This document shows positions 9,718 through 17,171 of a stretch of 64,000 bases of DNA, piece by piece. The notes under the pieces are model-generated. The model did no database searches. It saw only the letters and a list, made by a program, of their open reading frames with translations, and was not told the DNA's origin. Source of the DNA: Pseudomonadota bacterium (GTDB lineage: Bacteria > Pseudomonadota > Gammaproteobacteria > Steroidobacterales > Steroidobacteraceae); the NCBI GenBank assembly GCA_016703895.1, contig JADJBE010000004.1, positions 186,001 to 250,000 of the forward strand. Reading direction: 5' to 3'. Position 1 is the stretch's first letter. Each line of letters begins with the position of its first letter. The position numbers and the translations under genes were made by a program.

Positions 9718-10788
9718 ATGAGTCTCGCCAGTGACGCCAGGGGCATCGCCGCAGTGTTTGCATGGTCGCGCGTTCGCTTTACGTTCGCGGCATCATTGGG
9801 TCTAGGGGCATTTCTGAGTCTGCTGGCGGTTATCCCGGCCTATGTCGTTATCGGGCGTGCTCTGATTGTGGGCTTTGCTGTCGTCCTCGTATTTGGCTTG
9901 TTCGAGCAATGGCCCCAACGCCTGCCACCACGGCTGGCCCGCTGGGTGCTGCAATTGATAGGCATTGTGATCATCGTGCCATTTGCGGCGTGGTTTGCTT
10001 ACTGGGCTACCACGGGTGGTCAGCCGCGTATTGGCGAAGATCAACAGGTGTTAACTGGCTACCTGCTACTGACGTTTACCGGCATCCTCTTCGCACCCTG
10101 GCTCGCGCTCGGCGCCATGTTGCGCCAGCGCGATGCATTCGCGCAACGCCAGGCACTGGCGTTTGCGCTCGAGCGCAGCGAGCTGGAACGCAAGGCCGCC
10201 GATGCCCGGCTGCGACTGCTACAGGCGCAGGTGCAACCCCACTTCTTGTTCAACACGCTGGCGAATGTGAAAGCCTTGGTTGATACCGGCTCAGCACAAG
10301 CCTCGACGGTGCTCGACAACCTGATCGCTTATCTGCGCGCCGCCGTACCACGCTTGAACGAGCCCAGCACAACGCTTGGCAACGAAGTGGAGTTAGTCAA
10401 CGCCTACCTGACGGTGATGCAAATGCGGATGCCGGATCGACTGCAGTTTGCCGTCCGAATCGAGCCACACGTGCAGCGCTACTTGTGTCCGCCTATGACG
10501 CTACTCGCACTGGTGGAGAATGCGGTGCGTCATGGCATTGATCCAAGCGAGACCGGCGGTCGAATAGACGTTGATATCACCCGGTCGCAGAGTCGCTGCC
10601 ACATCAATGTCGTGGACACCGGCGTTGGATTGCAAGCTAACAGTCGCGGCTTAGGCACCGGCCTGTCGACTTTGCGTGAACGATTGCTACTTTTCTTTGG
10701 CCCGACTGCGCAACTGCGTCTGCTTGAGCTGCAGCCGCACGGCATGCAAGCCGCAGTGGAGTTCCCGATACTTGAGGCTGGCGCCTGA
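9718..10788 (+). CDS. LytS/YehU-type sensor histidine kinase
   Basis: The N-terminal half has about four membrane helices (around residues 20-45, 50-65, 75-95 and 115-135). The kinase part has the His_kinase motif QAQVQPHFLFNTLANVK with the phospho-accepting His, and a HATPase domain with ALVENAVRHGI and DTGVGL. I take the ATG at 9718 (MSLASDARG) as the start; an upstream in-frame ATG at 9673 gives extra unconvincing residues. The stop overlaps the start of the LytTR regulator by one base (TGATG), which points to translational coupling. The signal sensed is unknown. Confidence 0.9.
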   Translation: MSLASDARGIAAVFAWSRVRFTFAASLGLGAFLSLLAVIPAYVVIGRALIVGFAVVLVFGLFEQWPQRLPPRLARWVLQLIGIVIIVPFAAWFAYWATTGGQPRIGEDQQVLTGYLLLTFTGILFAPWLALGAMLRQRDAFAQRQALAFALERSELERKAADARLRLLQAQVQPHFLFNTLANVKALVDTGSAQASTVLDNLIAYLRAAVPRLNEPSTTLGNEVELVNAYLTVMQMRMPDRLQFAVRIEPHVQRYLCPPMTLLALVENAVRHGIDPSETGGRIDVDITRSQSRCHINVVDTGVGLQANSRGLGTGLSTLRERLLLFFGPTAQLRLLELQPHGMQAAVEFPILEAGA

Positions 10789-11579
10789 TGAATGCGCGAC
10801 CCACGGCAATGATTGCCGATGATGAGCCGTTGCTGCGGGGTGCCTTGCAGCGCTTGTTGCTGCAAGCGTGGCCGGAACTCGAGTTAGTTGCCGAGGCACG
10901 CAATGGCCGTGAGGCAATCGAACTGTTTGAGGCGCACCAGCCCACTGTCTGCTTTCTCGACGTGCACATGCCGGGGATGAACGGCATCGAAGCGGCGCGG
11001 CGGATTGGCGCGCGTGCCCACGTCGTGTTTGTCACCGCGCATGACCAGTACGCCGTCGAGGCCTTCAATCATGATGCCCTCGACTACCTGGTCAAGCCCG
11101 TCACTCCGCAGCGCCTGAGCGAGACGGTCGCACGGATCCAGCGCAGAATGCAGCAGCTACAACCCGCGCACAACACGGATATGTTGTTAGAGAAACTTGC
11201 CAGCCGACTACTGCGCACCGAGCAAGCAGCCGCGCCCCAATCGCTGCGCTGGTTACGTGCATCGATCGGGCTAACGATCCAGTTGATTCCAGTGGAGGAC
11301 ATCGACTTCCTGCGCACACAAGAGAAGTACACGCTCATTGCCTGGCGTGACAGCGCCGGGCAGGCGCGCGAGGCCGTGATCCGCACGCCGCTGAAGGAAA
11401 TCATGGCGCAGCTGGACCCGCTGCAGTTTGTGCAAGCGCATCGTTCTGTGGGCGTGAATCTGCGCGCCATTGCCCACATCACGCGCAGCGGCAGCGAGAC
11501 CGCTGACATTCATGTCAAAGGCCGGTCCGACGTGCTGCCGGTGAGCCGAACCTACCTCCACCTGTTTCGACAGATGTAG
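10788..11579 (+). CDS. LytTR-family response regulator
   Basis: A 263-residue regulator with an N-terminal receiver domain. It has the acidic pair in IADDEP, the phospho-accepting Asp in CFLDVHMPGMNG, the Thr in VFVTAHDQ and the Lys in DYLVKPV. A C-terminal LytTR DNA-binding domain follows (DFLRTQEKYTLIAW, FVQAHRSVGVNL, LPVSRTYLHLF). The start codon overlaps the stop of the histidine kinase, so the two form a coupled pair. The domain order matches AlgR/LytR-type regulators, which bind direct repeats upstream of targets. The targets here are not known. Confidence 0.93.
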   Translation: MNARPTAMIADDEPLLRGALQRLLLQAWPELELVAEARNGREAIELFEAHQPTVCFLDVHMPGMNGIEAARRIGARAHVVFVTAHDQYAVEAFNHDALDYLVKPVTPQRLSETVARIQRRMQQLQPAHNTDMLLEKLASRLLRTEQAAAPQSLRWLRASIGLTIQLIPVEDIDFLRTQEKYTLIAWRDSAGQAREAVIRTPLKEIMAQLDPLQFVQAHRSVGVNLRAIAHITRSGSETADIHVKGRSDVLPVSRTYLHLFRQM

Positions 11580-11626
11580 GGCGCCGTCACCGCTTGAAGC
11601 GTCCACGCACGTTGCGCGGGCGTAAA

Positions 11627-12067
11627 ATGCGCCTCGCGAACACAGCGACGCCCCGCCCCTTCCACCTAGCCTTCCCCGTGCACGATCTCGCTGCCGCGCG
11701 CGCCTTCTATAGTGGCGTGCTCGGTTGCCCGGAAGGACGCAGCTCGCCCGAGTGGGTCGACTTCGATCTCTACGGCCACCAGGTCGTGGCGCACCTCGCG
11801 CCGGCTGAGTGCCGACCAGCCGTCACCGGCCAGGTGGACGGCCAGCCGGTGCCCGTGCGTCACTTCGGCGTGGTGTTGCCGATGGACGAGTGGCGCTCGC
11901 TGGCTGACAAGCTCACGGCGGCCGGCACCGCATTCATCATCGAGCCGCAGATACGCTTCAAGGGCCTGGCCGGGGAGCAGGCCACGCTGTTCTGCCTCGA
12001 TCCCTCGGGCAATGCACTGGAATTCAAGGCATTTACAGACTTGACGCAACTGTTCGCCAAGCAGTAG
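11627..12067 (+). CDS. VOC-family (glyoxalase / extradiol dioxygenase fold) protein
   Basis: A 146-residue protein from ATG 11627. It has the paired beta-alpha-beta-beta-beta modules of the vicinal-oxygen-chelate fold. The first module begins HLAFPVHDLAAARAFYSGVLG and the second ends LFCLDPSGNALEFKAF. The likely metal ligands are the His of HLAFPV, the His of VRHFGVV and the Glu of ALEFKAF. The frame extends upstream to 11594, but that stretch looks non-coding. It stands alone between the two-component pair and a convergent operon. The substrate is unknown. Confidence 0.85.
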   Translation: MRLANTATPRPFHLAFPVHDLAAARAFYSGVLGCPEGRSSPEWVDFDLYGHQVVAHLAPAECRPAVTGQVDGQPVPVRHFGVVLPMDEWRSLADKLTAAGTAFIIEPQIRFKGLAGEQATLFCLDPSGNALEFKAFTDLTQLFAKQ

Positions 12068-12131
12068 GTAGCCGCAGCAGCGCTATGCACAACACCACCG
12101 CGAACACCGGCGCGTCACGCCATGATTACAA

Positions 12132-12635
12132 TCACCGGAACAATATCGAGCGCGGATACTTCGCATGCAGGCGGCGATCGAGCCCCTGCCAGTGCCCGGT
12201 CGGCAGCACGATGAACAGCAGCGCGATCAGCCCGAGCACGATCAGCGAGGCGTCGTAGAAGCCACCCAAGCCGATGTTTACCGTGGCGAACAGCGCGAGC
12301 ACCCCCGCCCAGCGCGTACACAGACCGAGCAGCAACCCGACCGCAACGCCCGCCCACACCAGCATCACAACAATGCCGACGAGGCGGTAGTTAGGAATCA
12401 GAAAGCCGGTCAGATAGGCCGCCATCACACCGTTTTGGTCGATCTGCGCGAGCTGCTTCAAGAACACCTGCTTCGGGTAGTCCGTCCAGCCATACCCCTG
12501 CTGCACCTTGTTGACAAACGCAAACAGGTAGAACAGGCCGTAGAAGTAGCGCAACCCGAGTACGGCGCCACGCCCGAGCTTGCCCGCGAACCCCCGCTTG
12601 GCGGTTGCATTCTGATCCGAGGTGGTAGCTGTCAA
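12132..12635 (-). CDS. DoxX-like integral membrane protein
   Basis: Four hydrophobic segments are seen (LRYFYGLFYLFAFVNK, LVGIVVMLVWAGVAVGLLLG, WAGVLALFATVNIGLGG and LIVLGLIALLFIVLPTGHW). This is the pattern of the DoxX/DoxD superfamily. The start is a TTG at 12635, supported by an AGGAGA ribosome-binding site 7 bases upstream. Its TTGA overlaps the stop of the upstream lipoprotein gene by four bases. It is the last gene of a TetR-SDR-lipoprotein-DoxX run on the minus strand, so it probably acts with the oxidoreductase or lipoprotein in the inner membrane. The precise role is unknown. Confidence 0.75.
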   Translation of the reverse strand: MTATTSDQNATAKRGFAGKLGRGAVLGLRYFYGLFYLFAFVNKVQQGYGWTDYPKQVFLKQLAQIDQNGVMAAYLTGFLIPNYRLVGIVVMLVWAGVAVGLLLGLCTRWAGVLALFATVNIGLGGFYDASLIVLGLIALLFIVLPTGHWQGLDRRLHAKYPRSILFR

Positions 12636-13129
12636 GATGTCGTCTCCTGCAAGGTGGCGATGAACTGCCGGTCGGGACCTCGCGGCAGATGGGTACATTG
12701 GCCCTGGTTGACGCCATCGGAAGTCAGCCAGGCACCAGTCTTCTGATCAACGATAGCATCCGGGAGTTCGACGCGGCGGTTCCAGACGTCGAGCCGAGCC
12801 TCGAGGCTCGCGCGCGACGCGACCGCGCGCGAGGCATCAGGGGCGAGATCGTAAATCGTGAGCTTGCGAAAGTCTTCGGTCTTTGGGCGGAAGAACTCTG
12901 CGAAGTAGTTCCAGATCGTTGCGATCTGCGCCCAAGCCCCCTGCTCGTGCAGCAAGTAGGCGACCTGCCGACTCGGGCTCTCACAGCGCAGTACTTCGAT
13001 GCACACCGTGCAGTACTCCGGGATGTCGATTGCCAGCGGCCCCTGGACTTGCGGGGTGGTGGGCTTGGCGCATCCGGCGAGCACGAGTAACAATGCGGCT
13101 ACGGCAAGCGGTGTGATTCGATTTGTCAC
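12632..13129 (-). CDS. lipoprotein of unknown function
   Basis: A 165-residue protein with a type II signal peptide and lipobox LAGC (Cys at residue 20). It should be lipid-anchored in the periplasm or outer membrane. The mature part has several Cys (YCTVCIEVLRC) that could form disulfides or bind a metal, and no known domain that I recognise. Four-base overlaps on both sides (ATGA with the SDR gene upstream, TTGA with the DoxX-like gene downstream) show tight translational coupling in one operon. Confidence 0.7.
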   Translation of the reverse strand: MTNRITPLAVAALLLVLAGCAKPTTPQVQGPLAIDIPEYCTVCIEVLRCESPSRQVAYLLHEQGAWAQIATIWNYFAEFFRPKTEDFRKLTIYDLAPDASRAVASRASLEARLDVWNRRVELPDAIVDQKTGAWLTSDGVNQGQCTHLPRGPDRQFIATLQETTS

Positions 13130-13788
13130 GTTTGCTCATCCCCAACAATATTGCGCGGGCGCAAGCGCGCCGTGGCGAATCTGGATGCAGCTTTCCAAGG
13201 CGTCAGCCATGCGATGCGCGCGCCGTGCCGGCTGTTGCCGAGGACTTGGTCAGCAAGCCAGGGCGCCACGGTGTCAACCCGGTCGCCGAGGATGTTGTAG
13301 ATCCGGCGGGTCTTCTTGAGTTGCTCGGGTGTCAGACCTTCAGTTTCGGTGCTCAGCATGTCTGTGGCGACGATGCCAGGGCTGAGCGTGCTGATACGCA
13401 CGACGCTGTCTTGGTACTCACGCGCGAGCGAGCGCGTGAAATAGCGCAGCGCGCGCTTGGTGGAGCCGTAGGTTGTTAGGCCGGGACGCACCATGCCGTC
13501 GCTGCCAAAGCCATCGAAGTTGTAGACGTGACCGCCGCCCTGGCGAAGCATGCCGGCGATCGCGACCTGACAGCAGGCCATGGTGCCGAGCAGGTTGACA
13601 TCGACGAGCGAGGCGACGTCCCCCGCTACACCGCGGTGCGTGCCGCCACCAACCGCAGCGAGCGCAGCATCGACTGCCGCCTGGGTACGACCGTTGACCA
13701 CGACATGGCAGCCGCGCGCCGCAAACGCCCGGGCCAAGCCGAGGCCGATGCCGCGGGTGCTGCCAGTGACGATGATGACTTGACCCAT
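13126..13788 (-). CDS. short-chain dehydrogenase/reductase missing its central NNAG segment
   Basis: The cofactor motif TGSTRGIG, the active-site YxxxK (TYGSTKRAL) and the upstream Ser (GFGSDG) are all present. So are the post-active-site segments (TLSPGIVATDM). The protein is only 220 residues. Between GDVASL and VDVNLLGTM it lacks the segment of about 50-60 residues that normally carries the D-x-x-x-NNAG motif and helix alpha-E. The frame is kept across the gap. This looks like an internal in-frame deletion, so activity is doubtful. It lies first after the TetR gene in a coupled operon. The substrate is unknown. Confidence 0.75.
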   Translation of the reverse strand: MGQVIIVTGSTRGIGLGLARAFAARGCHVVVNGRTQAAVDAALAAVGGGTHRGVAGDVASLVDVNLLGTMACCQVAIAGMLRQGGGHVYNFDGFGSDGMVRPGLTTYGSTKRALRYFTRSLAREYQDSVVRISTLSPGIVATDMLSTETEGLTPEQLKKTRRIYNILGDRVDTVAPWLADQVLGNSRHGARIAWLTPWKAASRFATARLRPRNIVGDEQT

Positions 13789-13863
13789 GCTTACCCCGGT
13801 GTCTCGATGCCGAGATTAGCGTAACTGACCGGGCGGTCCAATAGTTGTGTTTCTGGTTCTGGG

Positions 13864-14583
13864 CTAACTCTTGGCGCGACGGGTCCGTTTGCGGCGCGGC
13901 GCGGCGGCCGACCCGCCGACGACGCGCCCGATGACGATCTCCAACATGGCCTCGACACGGCGCCAGTCCGCCTCGCGGTCGAGGCGCAGCCCGAAATAGC
14001 GCGGCGCGGTACGGGAGCGCAACGCCAGGTAGCAGACGGCCGCGTACAGCAAGGGCTGCAGCGCGACAATCTCCTCGCGGTCATATTCCTCGGGTCGACT
14101 GAACAGCCGGACGAGGCTGCGACCATGGGCCATCCTCACGCGGTCCAGCGCACGGGTCACTGCGGTCTCCTGCAGCAACTCGCCGCCCAGCAATTCAAGT
14201 GTTCTGGGGCGCGCACGCAGCGAACGTGCGTAGCGCTGGTAGTTGCGCGTCAATTGCTCGCGGGTGCTCAGCCTTGCGTACTCGGCAGGATCACCACCAA
14301 GCAGATCGGCATCGCTGGGCAGCAGTTCGCTGCGCTCGGCCCACGCAGCCGCCAGTCCTTCGAGTCCGCCAAAATAGCTGTACAACAACGACTTGCCGAC
14401 CCGCGCCCGCCGCACCACACCGTTGACGGTGACGCGATGCGCACCACGCTCCTGCAACAGCGCATCGAAAGCATCCAGCAGAGCGCTCTCCTTGCCGAGG
14501 CGGTCCCGCTCCCAGCGCGGTTCGATCGCTGCCAGCTGGGCTTGTTGGCGGCGTCGCGGACGACTGCTGAGCTTCTTGACCAT
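13864..14583 (-). CDS. TetR/AcrR-family transcriptional regulator
   Basis: The N-terminal helix-turn-helix is recognisable (LLDAFDALLQERGAHRVTVN, then VGKSLLYSYFGGLEGL). It is followed by an all-helical ligand-binding region and a basic C-terminal tail (PRRKRTRRAKS). The N-terminus also carries a basic extension. ATG 14583 is chosen over an upstream GTG at 14592. It is 75 bases before the SDR gene on the same strand and probably controls the SDR-lipoprotein-DoxX genes together with itself. The ligand is unknown. Confidence 0.85.
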   Translation of the reverse strand: MVKKLSSRPRRRQQAQLAAIEPRWERDRLGKESALLDAFDALLQERGAHRVTVNGVVRRARVGKSLLYSYFGGLEGLAAAWAERSELLPSDADLLGGDPAEYARLSTREQLTRNYQRYARSLRARPRTLELLGGELLQETAVTRALDRVRMAHGRSLVRLFSRPEEYDREEIVALQPLLYAAVCYLALRSRTAPRYFGLRLDREADWRRVEAMLEIVIGRVVGGSAAAPRRKRTRRAKS

Positions 14584-14776
14584 GGACCGCACAGTATTTC
14601 AAAGCGCGGCCGACGGCTACCGTGTGCGGGTACGCAAGCGACAGAGCTTCTAAGCACGCTCGCGCAAGTGGCGCGAGGCGCACCGTCTGCGCAATGGGCA
14701 CCAACTGCGATCTGCGTCACGCCTGACTGCACAGCGTGCCTGTCAACCTCCGCTGATACACGACGTTGGTAGCCAT

Positions 14777-15721
14777 ATGCTCAGCAGACAACAGCAGTTT
14801 AAGCGCGCCCGTGCCCGCTGCGGCCAATGGATAGCTGCAATTGCGCTGACGCTTGCTAGTGCCACCTTCGTGCTGGCAGCGACCCCTGTCTTGAAATTGA
14901 CGCTGCAGTCTATCTCCGTCGCCGGCGTCAAACGCTGGTTCATTGTCGTGAAGCCCGAATCGTTGCCACCTGGTGCGCCCGTTGTACTGCTGCTGCATGG
15001 CGGCACGCAAAGCATGCACAAAGTGCTCGACAGCCATGCTCTATCGGCCTGGTCGCAGGCAGCGAAAGCACAAGGATTCATACTGGTCGTGCCCAATGGC
15101 ACGAGCGCGAAGGGCGGCAACACCGCCGGCAATCGACAGAACTGGAACGATGGCCGCAGCGATAGCGCTGCCGGCGATCAAGTCGCCGACGATGTGACAT
15201 TTCTGACTCTGCTTGTTGATTGGGCGCTGCGAGAATACGGTGCCGACGCGCGCCGTGTGTTCATTACCGGTGCATCGAATGGCGGCATGATGACCTATCG
15301 CATGCTGATCGAGTGGCCGACTGCGTTGCTGATCGTCAACGGCACTGCCGATCCGGTGATGCCTTGGTCTGGCGGTCGGATAGCACCGGGCAACCGCGGC
15401 ACCGTTCTATCGGCCGACGCCACCAAGCGCTGGTGGCTGCAGACAAATCACGTCAACCAAACGCCGGCTCTTAGTGACCTGCCTGACCTGGTGCCGAATG
15501 ACGACTGCCGCATGCAGCGCGAGGATTTTCCAGCGCTGCCTGGCGGTGCACCGGTTGCATTTATCACCATGCAAGGTGGTGGCCACTACGCGCCGTCGCA
15601 GCTTGCGCCGCAGCGCACTGGTCGGCTGGTCAAGCGCATCGTCGGCAAACCGTGTCGCGACGCCGAGGCAGTGGATCTTGCGTGGCAATTCTTTCAGCAA
15701 TCGGCAGAGTACGCACGTTGA
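14777..15721 (+). CDS. secreted PHB-depolymerase / feruloyl-esterase-like hydrolase with an internal gap
   Basis: A 314-residue alpha/beta hydrolase with an N-terminal signal segment (residues 18-36). Typical family motifs are LLLHGGTQS, the nucleophile GASNGGMM (G-x-S-x-G), the Asp region NGTADPVMPWSGG and the His in GGGHY. Between MTYRMLIEWP and TALLIVNGTADP the family normally has about 30-40 residues (the stretch after the nucleophile helix). Here they are missing without loss of frame. The enzyme was presumably a periplasmic or secreted esterase. Whether it still folds is uncertain. Confidence 0.75.
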   Translation: MLSRQQQFKRARARCGQWIAAIALTLASATFVLAATPVLKLTLQSISVAGVKRWFIVVKPESLPPGAPVVLLLHGGTQSMHKVLDSHALSAWSQAAKAQGFILVVPNGTSAKGGNTAGNRQNWNDGRSDSAAGDQVADDVTFLTLLVDWALREYGADARRVFITGASNGGMMTYRMLIEWPTALLIVNGTADPVMPWSGGRIAPGNRGTVLSADATKRWWLQTNHVNQTPALSDLPDLVPNDDCRMQREDFPALPGGAPVAFITMQGGGHYAPSQLAPQRTGRLVKRIVGKPCRDAEAVDLAWQFFQQSAEYAR

Positions 15722-15803
15722 GCTGCACATCTAGCGCTAGGTAGCCTTGCGAGTCAGCACCAGCAGGTGAGCGCCCGACATCGCTCGTCCTTTGCGGCAT
15801 ATA

Positions 15804-16295
15804 TCAGCGCAATTGTGCGGCAATTTCCCTATTGCTGAGTAGATCCGTCATCTTCTGCTCAAACCACTTTCGACTGTCCTTGTCGGCGCTGAGAATGGAG
15901 GCGCCGGAGACTTCTTTGCCGGATACACGGTTCGTTGCCAGCACGTTGCCGTTCGCATCGAGCACCTCTGCAACGACATCAAAATCCAACCCCGTTCTGG
16001 CCATGGTGTCGGTTTTCCACTCGACCAGCCGTATCAGAATTGCCTTGGATGCACCGCTATCCGCTATAACACCTGCCCTTGCACCGTCGGCCGTAGTGGC
16101 CGGCTTCACCACGGTGGTTTTGACGTCATGGCCAGCGTCGCGCAGTGCAGTGGCGAGCGCGCTAGCCATATCTGCGGCGAGCGGGTTACCGGTCTGAGTG
16201 GTTACATTGAACGGATTGCCATAACCGCCGCGACTGAGGCCTAAAAACTTCTCTGGCTTGCAGCCGTCGACGATGTTGCTCCGTTGATTGTGCAT
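15804..16295 (-). CDS. YajG-like lipoprotein, 5' end altered by fusion
   Basis: The body (YGNPFNVTTQTGNPLAADMA, ALRDAGHDV, then an AILIRLVEW strand) looks like a small periplasmic lipoprotein of the YajG-like type. A normal signal peptide is absent. The first residues (MHNQRSNIVDGCKPEKF) come from sequence that overlaps the end of the preceding Sbal_3080-like fragment. The lipid-modified Cys would be the Cys of DGC. A deletion seems to have joined two tandem lipoprotein genes. A tail-only relative of this gene remains at 7558-7660. Confidence 0.55.
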   Translation of the reverse strand: MHNQRSNIVDGCKPEKFLGLSRGGYGNPFNVTTQTGNPLAADMASALATALRDAGHDVKTTVVKPATTADGARAGVIADSGASKAILIRLVEWKTDTMARTGLDFDVVAEVLDANGNVLATNRVSGKEVSGASILSADKDSRKWFEQKMTDLLSNREIAAQLR

Positions 16296-16299
16296 CCGT

Positions 16300-16600
16300 T
16301 GATTGAATAGAAACGCGATTTGGAAACAGTTGGTCAGTTAGCTCTTGTACCTTGGTTTCCGCCTTGATGAACTTGCCAGGGTTGGCGCTGCCGCGAAGAG
16401 AGTCATAAACTGCGCGACCCACCTCCTGACCATTGACGATCACGGCGAAATCGGCGAACGCCAAATACATGGTGATGTCCCAGGTCCAGTTCGCGGTGTA
16501 GCGCGTTACCTGCGGGCAGTCATTGATGGTCGCCCGCCGGCCGCAAAAGCCGTGGTTGCCACTAACAAATTCGCTGAGTGGCAAAGGGTTTTCCGCTTGG
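16300..16600 (-). pseudogene. Sbal_3080-family lipoprotein fragment
   Basis: On the minus strand this encodes CPQVTRYTANWTWDITMYLA, then FADFAVIVNGQEVGRAVYDS and GSANPGKFIKAETKVQELTD, ending near QLFPNR. That is the C-terminal two-thirds of the Sbal_3080-type lipoprotein family as I recall it. The signal peptide, lipobox and first 50 or so residues are not found upstream, and no stop follows QLFPNR in frame. It is therefore broken at both ends. The long minus-strand frame (16186-17115) that contains it is otherwise non-coding and lies over the streptogramin-lyase-like gene. Confidence 0.5.
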
Positions 16601-16680
16601 TTGCATGCGCGGCGCTTGACCGTTGGGCTGCAGTCCAGCCACACTTTCGCCGACCCCTCACTGGCACTTGGGAGACCGTC

Positions 16681-17170
16681 TTGACGATCAGGATCGTGTT
16701 GGCAGCATTGACTGGAATGGCAGCAAGTACTGCGCTCAGCGCGCAGCAGCCGAGCGCTTACCTGTGCGAGGCGTTCGCGGTGCCGGGCTCGGAGCGCTCT
16801 GCTCCAATGGTCACTGCCCCCGATGGCGGAGTGTGGTACACGGCAAACAATACCAACCGGTTGATACGGGTTGATGCAAACCGCAGCAACACGGCGCTGG
16901 TGCCGGTCGACGGTGCAACCGGTCAGCTGAATGCACTCACGCTCGGTACCGACGGCCGCGTGTGGTTCAGCTAGAACAAGTCGCGGCGCATCGGCCGGAT
17001 TCCTGCTGGCGGTGGCGAAGGCGTCGAGTTCGAGCTGCCGGAGAACAATGCCTTTCCAACCGCGCTGGCAACCGGCGCGGACGGTCGCATCTGGTACATC
17101 GACCCGGTGCTGCACAAAGTCGGCTTCATCACTGACAACGGCTCGGTAAACTCATTCGAAGCACCTTCAA
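16681..17170 (+). pseudogene. virginiamycin B lyase-like (Vgb) beta-propeller fragment with in-frame TAG
   Basis: A TTG start at 16681 with GGGAGA upstream opens a signal peptide (MTIRIVLAALTGMAAS). Vgb-type blades follow: APDGGVWYTANNTNRLIRVD, LGTDGRVWFS, then after a TAG at 16972-16974 RRIGRIPAGGGE and GADGRIWYIDP. The family forms a seven-blade propeller of about 300 residues. Only about three blades are present before the sequence changes to DabA at 17170. It is both interrupted and truncated, so a pseudogene. Confidence 0.6.
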
Positions 17171-17171
17171 T

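Noticed and set aside
16186..17115. 309-codon minus-strand frame as one gene
   Set aside because: Only its last third (Sbal_3080-like) looks coding; the rest overlaps the Vgb-like fragment on the other strand.
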